DNA of 37,571 nucleotides from Candidatus Melainabacteria bacterium (GCA_020853845.1 JADYYD010000137.1:1-37571), one strand, 5' to 3'. Shown: positions 25,912 through 35,361, counted from the first letter of the stretch. Numbers and translations are program-made. The notes: generated by a model from the sequence alone, not told the origin.

Positions 25912-26502
25912 GTGAAAGGCACGACTAAAGTAAAACTGACTCGCGATTTTTTTGCGCGGCCCACTCTCGAGGTTGCGCCGGACTTGCTTGGTATGACTTT
26001 CGTGCGCACTTTGCCATCCGGTGAAATTCTTCGCGCGCCGATAGTGGAAGTGGAAGCGTACACTCAGGACGATCCAGCCTGTCATGCCTTTCGAGGCATT
26101 ACCGAGCGTTGCCGAGTCATGTTCGGGCCTGCCGGATTTGCATATGTCTATTTCATTTACGGCATGTATTTTTGCTTGAATGTTGTCACTGAAGCCGACG
26201 GCGTACCGGGGGCGGTGCTAATCAGAGCACTGGGAAGTCCTGGCTGTGAAGGACCCGGTAAGCTTTGCCGAGAATGGGGCATAGATCGGTCTCACAATGG
26301 AGTCGATCTGCTCGATTGCCATTCGCCTTTGTATTTGGAACATGGAACCAAATATGGTGCCGACTTCGTCACAATCAGCGAGCGCATCGGACTCAATGTT
26401 GCCACCGAACGTCCGTGGCGTTTCTTCGTTACTGAAAATCCACATGTTTCCGGCAGAAAAAAATCGAGAAAATCTTCTGCCGGATCGGTGAATGTGAAAT
26501 GA
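25912..26502 (+). CDS. 3-methyladenine DNA glycosylase (AAG/Mpg family)
   Basis: About 196 residues from a GTG at 25912; a TTG at 25894 is also open and neither has a good Shine-Dalgarno. The AAG fold is clear: LTRDFFARPTLEVAPDLLGM at the start, VEVEAYTQDDPACHAFRG (family form ETEAY.G..D.A.H...G, with the catalytic Glu), MFGPAGFAYVYFIYGMYFCLNVV and GAVLIRALG. It removes alkylated purines from DNA as the first step of base excision repair. The C-terminal tail is basic (SGRKKSRKSSAG). The stop overlaps the start of the VanZ-like gene by 4 nt (ATGA), so the two are translationally coupled. Confidence 0.92.
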   Translation: MKGTTKVKLTRDFFARPTLEVAPDLLGMTFVRTLPSGEILRAPIVEVEAYTQDDPACHAFRGITERCRVMFGPAGFAYVYFIYGMYFCLNVVTEADGVPGAVLIRALGSPGCEGPGKLCREWGIDRSHNGVDLLDCHSPLYLEHGTKYGADFVTISERIGLNVATERPWRFFVTENPHVSGRKKSRKSSAGSVNVK

Positions 26503-26915
26503 TCTCGGTGTCGAAAGATTCATGGAAGAAAACGTACCTTGCCTGGATCGCTGTGTGCGCCTGGATTGTAATAATCTTTCTCTTCTCGAATCAACCGCAT
26601 TCCGGAGCAGTTACCGAAGCGTATCTTGGTGAGGCAAACGTTCCAATTCGCAAGCTTGCTCATATGAGCGAGTTTGCAATACTGTTCTTGCTTACTCGCT
26701 ACGCCGTGTCTGTCAGTGAATTTTCTTGCGGTTGGGGACGCACGCGCTTGAGCGTCGCATCGTATATGTTCTGTCTCGGCAATGCTCTCTTTGACGAATG
26801 GCACCAATCCCTCGTGCCGGGACGCAGCGCCACTCTTTCCGATGCCGCCGTCGACATGTGTGGTGCCATGCTGGCTTGGGTTGTTGTATATTTCCTTGCA
26901 AAAACGAAAAAATAG
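26499..26915 (+). CDS. VanZ-like family membrane protein
   Basis: 138 residues with about four hydrophobic segments. VanZ-family marks are FSNQP after the first helix (about 13-30), RKLAHMSEFAILFLLTRY (helix 2), and the signature DEWHQSLVPGRSATLSDAAVDMCGA before the last helix. VanZ was named for low-level teicoplanin resistance, but most family members have no known role. It is coupled to the 3-methyladenine glycosylase gene by an ATGA overlap; a functional link is not evident. Confidence 0.88.
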   Translation: MISVSKDSWKKTYLAWIAVCAWIVIIFLFSNQPHSGAVTEAYLGEANVPIRKLAHMSEFAILFLLTRYAVSVSEFSCGWGRTRLSVASYMFCLGNALFDEWHQSLVPGRSATLSDAAVDMCGAMLAWVVVYFLAKTKK

Positions 26916-27102
26916 CGCCACTCTCCATTGCGACCGGCTTTCGAGGTTCCGTATTTTTCTAAAGGGCGAATGAAAGCGCAAGGTAAGGAATTGCGATGTT
27001 TTTTTCACTCTTCAAGAGATATTCTTTTGATTTTCGAGGAACAACCATTTAGGAAACAAGATTGTTTATCGCCGATTCGAACGCTCGCGTTCAGGGGGGA
27101 GT

Positions 27103-28011
27103 ATGAATCAAGATCAGGGCGAAGTGTTCAATCAGATAAGACGGCGGCATACCGAAGACCTTTCACGCAAGATTCTTTCATCGTTGAATACCTCGTTTGT
27201 CGGCGACCACACAATGGCATGGTTGCAGAACGTCAATGAAAATGTTGAAAGCAAGCAAGGCGCAACAGCCACGATAGAAGATCCTGTTTGCCAGTTGAGT
27301 ATGGTTGCTTTATTAGATTCACTTTTTGACGATTTCAACAGATACGCTTATCAGTTCAATCAGACTGAGGAAAATCGAGCTTTCGTCGTCACGTGCAGAC
27401 GCCCTGCCGGCGATGGAATAAAAGATCCCAGCAATTTCTATCAAGGTTATTTGCAGAACAGCGTATGGGGAATGCAAGTGCGCGGCGATACTAAATCCGT
27501 GCGGTTCTCCTTTATCCCACCAAAATTTCTCTATGAGGACGAGAAAAACAGACCTGCAATTCCAGCGTTTGTCGAGCTTTCAGTGCAGATGTTTGCCGAT
27601 GGTCCCGGCTGGTCTGTTGATGGAAAACCATTGCGCAATTCGCAAGTTCCATTTCTTTCCAAAAAGATTTTTGCACGCCTGGTCAGAGTTTCTCGCGGCG
27701 ATGTTTCTGAAACCGAACCGCTCGTTTTTGACGCGATTGCTGAAAAGGTTGAAGAACAGTCACTTCCAGGTGGTGCTGCAATCCCGCAGCAAAGCCCGGC
27801 AGAAACGATCACCTATTCACTGCTGGCGGTGCTCGATGCTATCGATGCCGAAGTTCTCAGCCTGCAACAAGAAGGCATGACGGCAATGCGTTCGGGTGGG
27901 ATGGAGGCGGTAATGCCGATTATGAAGCGAACCGAGGCGCTGAAGGCTTTGCGAGAAAGCACTGCCGGTGTCGCGCGCGAGTGGGCAAAGCTGTTGCAGG
28001 GCGGCGCTTGA
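27103..28011 (+). CDS. Protein of unknown function
   Basis: 302 residues, no signal peptide or membrane helix, not recognised. The N-terminal third is polar and probably helical. The middle (about 75-215) looks like an alpha/beta domain (FVVTCRRP, SVWGMQVRGDTKSVRFSFIPPKFLYED, FVELSVQMFADGPGWSVDGKPL). The C-terminal 80 residues are helical (LLAVLDAIDAEVLSLQQEGM, MKRTEALKALRES). An AGGGGGGAG Shine-Dalgarno precedes the ATG. A 5-bp hairpin GAACG-CTCG-CGTTC (27079-27092) abuts it and could influence translation. It lies alone in a 187-nt gap after the VanZ-like gene and converges on the minus-strand gene at 28045. Confidence 0.75.
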   Translation: MNQDQGEVFNQIRRRHTEDLSRKILSSLNTSFVGDHTMAWLQNVNENVESKQGATATIEDPVCQLSMVALLDSLFDDFNRYAYQFNQTEENRAFVVTCRRPAGDGIKDPSNFYQGYLQNSVWGMQVRGDTKSVRFSFIPPKFLYEDEKNRPAIPAFVELSVQMFADGPGWSVDGKPLRNSQVPFLSKKIFARLVRVSRGDVSETEPLVFDAIAEKVEEQSLPGGAAIPQQSPAETITYSLLAVLDAIDAEVLSLQQEGMTAMRSGGMEAVMPIMKRTEALKALRESTAGVAREWAKLLQGGA

Positions 28012-28044
28012 TTTCAGCGTCTGCGTACTGCCTTCTTCAGGCTT

Positions 28045-29094
28045 TTATTCGTGAGTTCCGGCAGTAAGATCTTTCTGCTCGATTACCTGCAAAAGATTGT
28101 CCAGACCCTGAGCCACTTTCAGTTTCAGGTGAACAGGGCTGCTCATCTTGTTGTCTGCGCTCACCAACTCCGCGTAAATGTCGACATCTTTCGTCGTTTC
28201 ATTCAAACGCTCTTGCGTCACTTTGGTGATAAGAACAGTTTGATTCTGCGGCAGACCGGCAAGTTGGCGCTTCGAAAGCGGGAAATTCGTTTCGGTCCAG
28301 TAATTTTCCAAAAGCTCGGGCTTCATCACGGCCATCGCTTGCACTTGCGACATGCGGTAGGTTGAGGGATTGAAATCGAGCATGTTCGACACAAAAGCAC
28401 GGGCGAATTTGTCCACCTTCGTGTCTGACAGAGGTGCGGCCGCCAGCACGTCTTGCTTCGGTTCTGATTTATCCGGAGCTTTGAACGTTGAAATTACCGT
28501 TCCGGCAATTGCCACTACCACCAGTGTCACTGCCAGTCCGGCGGCCAATTTGATGGCGCCGGGCGGAATCGAGATAGTGGGGCGTTTGCGCTTTCTGGCA
28601 GCACGGCGCGATTCAGGTGTGGGCTCGTCCATCATGAACTTATCCCAACGTGAAGCCGGAGAACGTTCCAGTCCTTCGCTCTGGCCGGTTTCATATTGAT
28701 CGAGCTGATTGTATGCGTTCAGCTCGCCTGCCGACTCGGGCTGCTCTTCTGCAACTGCCGGCTTCGAGGAAAGGGTGTTGATCCAGTTGTCGATGTCGCG
28801 GGCGAAATTCTTTTTGCGTCCCGGAGTGGGCAACTCTTGCTCGCCGACACCGTTGTCGGACAGGATGCGAGCCAATTGCAGCGATTCATCTTGGGTTAGA
28901 AGAATTGAACTGGACGGAGGAGTGCCCAGGCGGCGCTTTACGGACAACGCCAGGCGGGCTTCCAATCTTTTAATGACAACCAGGAAGCCGGACTGAGTAT
29001 CGACAACGCGTTCTGCTGTTACCGGCGAGTCTGCTATCGGATCTTGCGCATCATTTGCAGTAGATGTGGTCGCATAATCGTCAGAATAGCTCAC
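28045..29094 (-). CDS. Single-pass membrane protein, possible VirB8/NTF2-like periplasmic domain
   Basis: 349 residues. The N-terminal 165 residues are polar and cytoplasmic, with a block of DNA- or protein-binding look (LTQDESLQLARILSDNGV). A basic stop-transfer segment (RRAARKRKRP, 163-172) precedes one membrane helix (181-203, IKLAAGLAVTLVVVAIAGTVIST). The outer domain (about 220-349) reads ARAFVSNMLDFNPSTYRMSQVQAM and then beta-rich VLITKVTQERLNETTKDVDIYAELVS. The layout of one helix plus a small alpha/beta domain resembles VirB8/TraE-type secretion proteins, but no secretion genes are near and the match is only by architecture. It lies downstream of rpoD on the same strand with a strong hairpin between them. 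Confidence 0.7.
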   Translation of the reverse strand: MSYSDDYATTSTANDAQDPIADSPVTAERVVDTQSGFLVVIKRLEARLALSVKRRLGTPPSSSILLTQDESLQLARILSDNGVGEQELPTPGRKKNFARDIDNWINTLSSKPAVAEEQPESAGELNAYNQLDQYETGQSEGLERSPASRWDKFMMDEPTPESRRAARKRKRPTISIPPGAIKLAAGLAVTLVVVAIAGTVISTFKAPDKSEPKQDVLAAAPLSDTKVDKFARAFVSNMLDFNPSTYRMSQVQAMAVMKPELLENYWTETNFPLSKRQLAGLPQNQTVLITKVTQERLNETTKDVDIYAELVSADNKMSSPVHLKLKVAQGLDNLLQVIEQKDLTAGTHE

Positions 29095-29137
29095 AATCCT
29101 TTACCCCGTAGTCCTTAAGTGTCCTTATAAGTTGAGT

Positions 29138-29163
29138 GCGCCCGAGCTGTTTAGCTCGGGCGC
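29138..29163. terminator. 11-bp perfect hairpin downstream of rpoD
   Basis: GCGCCCGAGCT (29138-29148) and AGCTCGGGCGC (29153-29163) form an 11-bp perfect stem with a GTTT loop. On the plus strand a T8 tract (29169-29176) follows after 5 nt, giving a textbook intrinsic terminator in that direction. For rpoD, on the minus strand, the tract is A8 in front of the hairpin and no U-tract follows. It may block antisense transcription into rpoD as well as marking the rpoD 3' end. Confidence 0.7.
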
Positions 29164-29176
29164 CTCGATTTTTTTT

Positions 29177-30199
29177 CTAGAGGTACTCTCTCAGTCTTGA
29201 GGAGCGACCCGGCTGTCTCAGTTTTCTGAGTGCCTTGAACTCAATCTGTCTGACTCTTTCGCGAGTTACTGCGAACAGTTGTCCGACTTCTTCCAGAGTC
29301 CTTTGTCTGCCGTCGTCGAGACCGAAACGCAGGCGAAGCACATCGCGCTCGCGAGGAGTCAGTTCGTTGAGCATCTTCGCCAGGTCTTGACGGAGAAGTT
29401 CGTGGGTGACGGTAGTTTCCGGTCTGTCTGTTTCTGCGTCTTCAATGAAATCGCCCAGGCGGGAATCTTCTTCCTTGCCGATCGGTGTTTCCAGTGAAAT
29501 AGGCTCTTTTGCTGCTTTGATGATCTCGTGCAGTTTGACCAGAGAAACATCCATCGACTTGGCCAGTTCCTGTTCGGTCGGCTTGCGATTGAGTTCTTGA
29601 GCCAGTTGGCGCGTGACCTTCTTCAGCTTATTGATGGTTTCCACCATGTGCACAGGCACACGGATTGTGCGGGATTTGTCGGCCAGGGCGCGAGTGATTG
29701 CTTGACGAATCCACCATGTGGCGTATGTCGAGAACTTGTAGCCGCGTTCGTGATCGAACTTTTCTGATGCGCGGATCAAACCGAGGTTGCCTTCTTGAAT
29801 CAAATCGAGGAAGGAAAGACCGCGTCCAATGTACTTCTTAGCGATGGATACGACCAAACGGAGGTTGGCTTGCACCAATTTTCTCTTCGCCATCATGTCG
29901 CCTTGCAGAATTCTGCGCGCCAATTCAATTTCTTCATCCGGCTTGAGCAGTTGAATACGACCGATCTCACGCAGATACAGTCTGACCGAATCTTCGGTTG
30001 CAATTTCTCTGCTGGAAGGAAGTTCTACAGGCGTGTCATCATCATCCGCCAACGGATCTTCTTCGTCATCAATGATGGTGAATTGATCGCCATCATCCAT
30101 AAGATCCAGATCTTCTAATTCGTTTCTTTTTGCAATGTTCTCGTCCTCGACGAGTGCACCGCCCATGACCTTTTCGCTATCCGGGGACTTTTTCGCCAT
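29177..30199 (-). CDS. rpoD: Primary RNA polymerase sigma factor RpoD/SigA
   Basis: 340 residues from the ATG at 30199 ([10 protein letters not shown]), chosen over an upstream ATG at 30256 because GAGG lies 8 nt before it. The N-terminus is short and acidic ([11 protein letters not shown]) and there is no long region 1.1. Region 1.2 ([18 protein letters not shown]), region 2 ([28 protein letters not shown] and [17 protein letters not shown], which read and melt the -10), region 3 ([12 protein letters not shown]) and region 4 ([15 protein letters not shown] and [20 protein letters not shown], the -35 helix-turn-helix) are all complete. It directs RNA polymerase to housekeeping promoters. The sequence resembles cyanobacterial SigA, which supports the proposed lineage. 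Confidence 0.96.
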   Translation of the reverse strand: MAKKSPDSEKVMGGALVEDENIAKRNELEDLDLMDDGDQFTIIDDEEDPLADDDDTPVELPSSREIATEDSVRLYLREIGRIQLLKPDEEIELARRILQGDMMAKRKLVQANLRLVVSIAKKYIGRGLSFLDLIQEGNLGLIRASEKFDHERGYKFSTYATWWIRQAITRALADKSRTIRVPVHMVETINKLKKVTRQLAQELNRKPTEQELAKSMDVSLVKLHEIIKAAKEPISLETPIGKEEDSRLGDFIEDAETDRPETTVTHELLRQDLAKMLNELTPRERDVLRLRFGLDDGRQRTLEEVGQLFAVTRERVRQIEFKALRKLRQPGRSSRLREYL

Positions 30200-30700
30200 G
30201 ACTGCCTCATATATTGGGATTCGTTTCGTGCAGGTAGCAACGCAAACCAAAATCAACGGTTCACCGTAATTAGAAAGCTCTTATCCCACCCGACAGTTTT
30301 TTAAATGTCCCCGAAGCGGACCGATTTTATGGATGGAGAGTATTCGTAAGTGAACTCCGTTTTTGCATCATAGGTGCGTCTTTTGTATTCAAGGGGTTTC
30401 TAAATAGTTCCCTAACAATTCCGCGCAATCATCGTGGTGACCGTTTAAACGTCACAGTGCTCGTGGGCTATGCGGGGTCAGATAGGAAGGTGCATCCAGA
30501 TTCCTTTTATACAGGCGTTTGTGTTGGGCGCCTTGAACGGTAGGGTCGTCAAGAGGTCGCCGTGCGCCAGAAAACAAGCATTACAAAAGTTTCTTGGCAA
30601 CGCCTAATTGCAGTATAAGTGCGGAAATCGACTTGTGCGCATCTTGTTAAAGGAGTTTAAGAGATTTGACACAATATGCCTGTCTCTCGAAACGCTTATT
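30200..30700. other. 501-nt gap upstream of rpoD
   Basis: No ORF in this gap looks coding. It must hold the rpoD promoter on the minus strand, but I cannot pick one with confidence. It contains an imperfect palindrome at 30437-30455 and several short inverted repeats (for example AGGCG/CGCCT near 30513). A stretch around 30477 has pieces like SRP RNA but fails the helix test. A small RNA could lie here; nothing in the sequence proves it. Confidence 0.4.
30437..30455. repeat. 19-bp imperfect palindrome upstream of rpoD
   Basis: GTGAC-c-GTTT / AAAC-GTCAC: two 9-bp arms with one extra base, centred on the 8-bp palindrome GTTTAAAC. It lies about 240 nt upstream of the rpoD start and could be a binding site for a dimeric regulator. 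Confidence 0.4.
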
Positions 30701-32971
30701 CTATGACTTGTTCCGGTTCTTCAGCGATTGTTCCTGCAATACTTTTAACTGATCTCGAAGTTCGACAGCGCGCTCAAAATCAAGATTTTTGGCTGCTTGC
30801 TTCATCTCTTTCTCCAGCTTCTTGATCAATCCGGGTATGGCTCGTTGCTTGCTGCCAGCCGTTTCTCTGCGGGTTTCCCCACCCTCGAGGAAAAGCATTT
30901 CTCCAATAGACATATCCGCCGATTCTTCAGGCCGCCCTCGCAAGGCTTCCAGAATGGGGTTCGACACATGCTTCATGATTGTCTTGGGAACAATATTGTT
31001 CTCTTCGTTGTACTTGGTTTGAATGGCGCGGCGGCGCTGAGTCTCGCCGATGGCTTTGGTCATCGAGTCCGTCATGCGATCCGCGTACATAATCACTCGT
31101 CCGGCAGCGTTCCTGGCCGCCCGTCCTATCGTCTGCACCAGTGACCGCTCCGCTCTCAAGAAGCCCTCTTTATCTGCTTCCATAATGACGACGAGACTGA
31201 CCTCAGGCAAATCCAATCCTTCTCTTAATAGATTGACCCCAACCAGTACATCAAATTCGCCCAGACGCAAATCTCTTAAAAGCTCGATTCTTTCCAGCGC
31301 TTTAATATCGCTGTGCAGCCATCGCACGCGAATTCCCAGTTCTTGCAAATATTCGGTCAAGTCCTCGGCCATTCGTTTTGTAAGAGTGGTTACTAAAACT
31401 CTCTCACTCTTAGCCGATCTGATGCGAATCTCTTTAATAAGATCGTCAATCTGTCCTTCGATTGGACGCACTTCGATTTCCGGATCGACAAGCCCGGTCG
31501 GTCTTATTATTTGCTCGACTATTTGAGAGCTTTGCTTTAGTTCAATGTCGCCCGGTGTCGCCGACACGAAAACAACTTTGCCGACCTTCGAGAAAAACTC
31601 ATCATATGTAAGCGGTCGATTGTCGCGGGCGCAGGGCAGGCGAAAACCGTATTCTACAAGCGTGTCTTTGCGCGATCTGTCGCCGCCGTACATGCCTTGC
31701 AATTGCGGCAGCGTGACATGAGACTCGTCGATGTAGGTGATAAATCCATCGCGACCGAATTTGCGAACGAAGTAGTCTACCAGCGTTTGCGGCGGTGTGC
31801 CCGGCTCTCGTCCTTCAAGAACGCGAGAATAATTTTCCACTCCATTGCAATAGCCGACTTCTTTCAGCATCTCAATATCGAAACGAGTGCGCTGCGCCAA
31901 GCGCTGCGCTTCCAGAAGTTTGCCCTGTGCCTGCAGCTCATCAAGCCGTTCTTTGAGCTCCAATTCAATTTGTTCGATCGAGCGTTCCAATTCCTGCTCG
32001 TCGGCAACATAGTGTTTTGCCGGATATATTCGCACCACATCTGCCAGCTCTTCGATTTCGCCGGTGACTGGATTGACGATGGCAAGCCGTTCTATCTCAT
32101 CGCCAAAAAGCTCGATGCGCAAAATGCGTTCTTCATATGATGGATAAACTTCGATGACGTCGCCGCGCGCGCGAAATCTCGAACGCTCTACAACCATGTC
32201 GTTGCGCGCATAGTGTATGTTCACAAGCTTTGTGAGAATCTCATGCCGGTCGATTATTTGACCGAGTTTCAGTTCAATAGCCGCGGATAAATAACGCTCC
32301 GGAACGCCCAGACCGTAAATGCAGCTTACAGAGCCGACCACGACAACATCATGACGCTCCCACAACGAGCGTGTCGTGGAATGACGCAATCTGTCGATTT
32401 CGTCATTGATGCTGGCTTCCTTTTCGATGAAAGTATCGGTCGACGGAATATAAGATTCCGGCTGATAGTAGTCGTAATAGCTGATGAAATACTCGACGGC
32501 ATTATTTGGGAAAAACTCACGCATCTCGTTGGTGAGCTGGGCTGCCAGCGTTTTATTGTGCGCCAGAACCAGTGCCGGCATTTGCGTTTCTTGAATGAGC
32601 TGAGCCATAGTCATGGTTTTGCCGGAACCAGTGACGCCCAGAAGCGTTTGAAAACGCTGATTTGCCTCAATGCCCTCCTTGAGCGCAGCGATTGCCTTCG
32701 GTTGATCGCCTGCGGGTTTGAAGCTGGAAATTACTTTAAAAGGCACCTTCGGGTTGTCGGGCGTCTTTGGAAGAGCCTTCCCGTACTGAACGCGAAATTC
32801 GCCTTCTTTGGCGATGCGAGACTCGCGCCCGGATGCCTCGGCTGCTGCAGCTTCAGCTATGTAGCCTTTCTCGATGCCGCCGGCTTTATTCGCCCGACCG
32901 GCCCGCTTGGGGCTGTCGGATTTCGGACCTTCCTGAGGTCCGTTAGTAGAATCTGCAGTCTTTCTCGCCAT
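30701..32971 (-). CDS. uvrB: UvrABC excision nuclease subunit B
   Basis: 756 residues. UvrB is the helicase-like damage-verification subunit of nucleotide excision repair. Walker A GVTGSGKT is at 112-119, the damage-probing beta-hairpin region reads [20 protein letters not shown], the helicase motifs include [19 protein letters not shown] and [18 protein letters not shown], and the C-terminal UVR domain ([24 protein letters not shown]), which contacts UvrC, is present. The N-terminus has about 73 residues before the usual start ([17 protein letters not shown]); this part is Lys/Gly/Ala-rich and probably disordered. A later start is possible, but the ATG at 32971 lies 18 nt after tatA, consistent with an operon. 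Confidence 0.95.
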   Translation of the reverse strand: MARKTADSTNGPQEGPKSDSPKRAGRANKAGGIEKGYIAEAAAAEASGRESRIAKEGEFRVQYGKALPKTPDNPKVPFKVISSFKPAGDQPKAIAALKEGIEANQRFQTLLGVTGSGKTMTMAQLIQETQMPALVLAHNKTLAAQLTNEMREFFPNNAVEYFISYYDYYQPESYIPSTDTFIEKEASINDEIDRLRHSTTRSLWERHDVVVVGSVSCIYGLGVPERYLSAAIELKLGQIIDRHEILTKLVNIHYARNDMVVERSRFRARGDVIEVYPSYEERILRIELFGDEIERLAIVNPVTGEIEELADVVRIYPAKHYVADEQELERSIEQIELELKERLDELQAQGKLLEAQRLAQRTRFDIEMLKEVGYCNGVENYSRVLEGREPGTPPQTLVDYFVRKFGRDGFITYIDESHVTLPQLQGMYGGDRSRKDTLVEYGFRLPCARDNRPLTYDEFFSKVGKVVFVSATPGDIELKQSSQIVEQIIRPTGLVDPEIEVRPIEGQIDDLIKEIRIRSAKSERVLVTTLTKRMAEDLTEYLQELGIRVRWLHSDIKALERIELLRDLRLGEFDVLVGVNLLREGLDLPEVSLVVIMEADKEGFLRAERSLVQTIGRAARNAAGRVIMYADRMTDSMTKAIGETQRRRAIQTKYNEENNIVPKTIMKHVSNPILEALRGRPEESADMSIGEMLFLEGGETRRETAGSKQRAIPGLIKKLEKEMKQAAKNLDFERAVELRDQLKVLQEQSLKNRNKS

Positions 32972-32988
32972 TTAAATGAAGTTGGAAA

Positions 32989-33213
32989 TCAGGCTTGAGG
33001 CTTAGCTTCTTGCTTTGTCTCTTCCGGCTGGGACGTTTTGTCCTCGATTTCCATTGCCTGCTTCATTTCAGTCTGAGCGTCGGTCAAACTCTTTTTGAAA
33101 TTGCCCAACCCCTGTCCGAGTGCCTTGCCGAGCTCAGGCAATTTCTTGGGGCCAAACAAAACCAGCGCCAAAGTGGCAACTATGGCTATTTCACCGGGAC
33201 CAACATTGAACAT
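32989..33213 (-). CDS. tatA: Sec-independent protein translocase subunit TatA/E
   Basis: 74 residues with one N-terminal membrane helix (VGPGEIAIVATLALVLFG), the FGPKKLPELGKALGQGLGNFKKSL hinge and amphipathic helix, and a charged C-terminal tail. TatA forms the pore element of the twin-arginine pathway, which exports folded proteins. The FGPKKLPE signature is decisive. tatC is not in the window. uvrB follows 17 nt later on the same strand. Confidence 0.94.
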   Translation of the reverse strand: MFNVGPGEIAIVATLALVLFGPKKLPELGKALGQGLGNFKKSLTDAQTEMKQAMEIEDKTSQPEETKQEAKPQA

Positions 33214-33233
33214 GGACAGTCCTCAACCTCGCA

Positions 33234-33261
33234 ATTCATGCACCCTAATCCTAACATGAAT
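33234..33261. repeat. Inverted repeat upstream of tatA
   Basis: ATTCATG (33234-33240) and CATGAAT (33255-33261) form a 7-bp perfect inverted repeat with a 14-nt spacer, 21-48 nt before the tatA start. It could be an operator or an intercistronic hairpin. Confidence 0.3.
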
Positions 33262-33303
33262 GAGAAGCAGGTATCTCACCGGCGCTTAAGGTTATGCCGT
33301 TGC

Positions 33304-35295
33304 CTATTGGTTTGCCGCTTCTTTCTTAACGCTGCCGCCCTCTTTCGTTTGGTCTGGCGTGGCCGGCTTCGTCTCTTTTTTGGGGTCGGCAATCGGCGTG
33401 TAGTCCGAAAGTGTTACCGGCAGAGGTGATCGCAGATTGCCGGATTTGGCGCGGTCGGACAGCTCAGCAACCAGCGCGTCCATGTATGCGTACTCGGGGA
33501 CCAAACCCAGCGGCGCCAGATGATCGACGATGTTGGTGGCATCGAGCGACGAATTGGGCTCGTTGGCCGAAAAATTGTTGATATTCATCTTGCATATGGT
33601 GGAGATGTAAACCGGCTCTCCATTTAAGCGCAGCCATTTGGGCTTATTTTCGAGAAACTGGTTGTACAGCATGGCTATGTGCGGATGGTCCGGCTGTCTT
33701 TGCGTATGAGCCACTCGCGCGCCGAAGAGCCCGACAAGCAAGTTCGGGTAGTTCTGACAAACGTCTTTCACATACAACGAACCGTCGCGAGCCTCAAAAT
33801 AAGCCTTGCTGACTGAGGGAACAGCAACAGTCGGCGACCATTGAAGAATTTCCAGCACCGAATCTTTTTTATGCTCGGCAAAATCTTCTTTGAAGCGCGT
33901 CGAATCCTTCAACCTCTCTTTGAGCGAGCGGTTGTACGCTGCTGTATATGCGATGTTTTCTTCGAATTCTTTGAGATTGTCGATGTCGAAATCTTTCAAC
34001 CTCACAATCATTTGATGAGCAAATCTTTTCCTTGCTTCCTTGGGGGATTCAGGTTTAGGAGCCTCAGCCTTAGTTGTTTCAGCCTTGCCGTCCTTATTCT
34101 TTTCGTCTTTGTTTTTTTCGTCCGAAGCTTTTTCTTTTTTCTTTCTTCCTTCCTTCGATTTATTGTCCTTCTGCTTTTCTTCTTTTCCTTTCTCTTCGGT
34201 CTTCTTAGGTGTTATGGACGAATTCAGTTTAGAAAACAGAGAGGGCTCCGCCTTTTTCACAGGCTGTTTTTTCATCGGACCTTGCTCTGACAACTTTTCT
34301 TTCAGAGCCCGTGCTTCCGGATTGCCGTAGCTTCTGTTGAAAACGTTGTGTCTGACCAGTGCTTCTGTTATTGGCGGCGCGTAAATATGTTTGTCCAAGC
34401 CAACTTCTGTTGCATGGTTGAGTGCGTATTCGGATGATTCATCCCAGGCACCGTTGTTGTTTTCATCGAAATAGAGAACCCCTGTGATCTCAGCTTCGCC
34501 ACGCTTTTTCGCCACTCCCGGATGCAACCTGGCATCAGGGGCATACATCAATTTCCTGTAGTCGACAAGAATCTTTCCTGTCGCCGCACTGCCTTCTTTG
34601 TAGTGGCGGTTGAGGAACATGTCGCGGACGGTGCCCAGATTGGAGGGCAGAAACATGGAGCCGGCCGCGCCTTCGAAGAAAGCAATGTAATTAATGAACG
34701 GAATTTTTTTGTGGTGCTTTGCCATTGTGACTAGAGCGATATTGGCGCCGGTTTCCCAGGCGACCAGCCCGACCACGCTTTGATCCAGAGAGACAGGTAT
34801 GAGCTCACGCACGGAGCGACCTTTGTAGTCGTTTGCCTCACCCTTCATGAAGAGAATTACGTCTTTCAAGGCGGTGCTGCAATTGTCGCCGAAGTTATCG
34901 AAAATGCCGTCTGAATGAAAGCGGCTCATGCCCTTGCCGGGATAAGCAAAACGAACTTCTGCAATGCCGCAATTGGCCGCATGCATCGACATGGAGAGGC
35001 TGTTGGACTCGTTGCCGTTCACCACGATTGCAATTGGTGCGCCCGCTTTATAGCGCGGTTTTTCCGGATAGATGATATTGACGGCGATACCATTGCCCGG
35101 CGCACAAGATGAAGGTACATATGTGCTGACTGAATCTTCAACAACGGCAACCGGTTTTTTCAAAACTGCATCGGGCACATTCACTCTTGCCTGTGCAGCA
35201 AGGAAGCAAGAGGGCATAAATGCGGAAACCAGAAAAGAGAAGAGGCAGACAAGTGCAGCAGCAGTTGTTTCAAATGACTTACAGCGTTTGACCAT
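33304..35295 (-). CDS. Large exported protein with alpha/beta-hydrolase-like part and charged linker
   Basis: 663 residues, not recognised. A signal peptide (about 1-36) ends in AAQA. The first half has an alpha/beta look (GAPIAIVVNGNESNSLSMSM, AEVRFAYPGKGMSR, SVVGLVAWETGANIALVTMA, similar to the serine-hydrolase layout, but a clear GxSxG is missing: the turn reads AWETGA). YFDENNNGAWDESSE (about 275) resembles a calcium-binding loop. Residues about 350-430 are an extreme Lys/Glu/Asp-rich linker (KEEKQKDNKSKEGRKKKEK), and a second folded domain follows (about 430-630). The tail is again Lys/Thr/Pro-rich. An envelope or extracellular role is likely. A GAGGT Shine-Dalgarno precedes the ATG. It lies between glyS and tatA on the same strand. 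Confidence 0.75.
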   Translation of the reverse strand: MVKRCKSFETTAAALVCLFSFLVSAFMPSCFLAAQARVNVPDAVLKKPVAVVEDSVSTYVPSSCAPGNGIAVNIIYPEKPRYKAGAPIAIVVNGNESNSLSMSMHAANCGIAEVRFAYPGKGMSRFHSDGIFDNFGDNCSTALKDVILFMKGEANDYKGRSVRELIPVSLDQSVVGLVAWETGANIALVTMAKHHKKIPFINYIAFFEGAAGSMFLPSNLGTVRDMFLNRHYKEGSAATGKILVDYRKLMYAPDARLHPGVAKKRGEAEITGVLYFDENNNGAWDESSEYALNHATEVGLDKHIYAPPITEALVRHNVFNRSYGNPEARALKEKLSEQGPMKKQPVKKAEPSLFSKLNSSITPKKTEEKGKEEKQKDNKSKEGRKKKEKASDEKNKDEKNKDGKAETTKAEAPKPESPKEARKRFAHQMIVRLKDFDIDNLKEFEENIAYTAAYNRSLKERLKDSTRFKEDFAEHKKDSVLEILQWSPTVAVPSVSKAYFEARDGSLYVKDVCQNYPNLLVGLFGARVAHTQRQPDHPHIAMLYNQFLENKPKWLRLNGEPVYISTICKMNINNFSANEPNSSLDATNIVDHLAPLGLVPEYAYMDALVAELSDRAKSGNLRSPLPVTLSDYTPIADPKKETKPATPDQTKEGGSVKKEAANQ

Positions 35296-35361
35296 TTAAA
35301 GAGAGAACCTCATTTTTCCCCATTCATCCATTCAATAGAATTTGAAAAATCTTTGCCAGAT

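Noticed and set aside
30474-30500. SRP RNA-like pieces (GGTCAG, then GGAAGG and GCA)
   Set aside because: The highly conserved helix 8 sequence is not matched and the flanks do not pair as required; likely chance.
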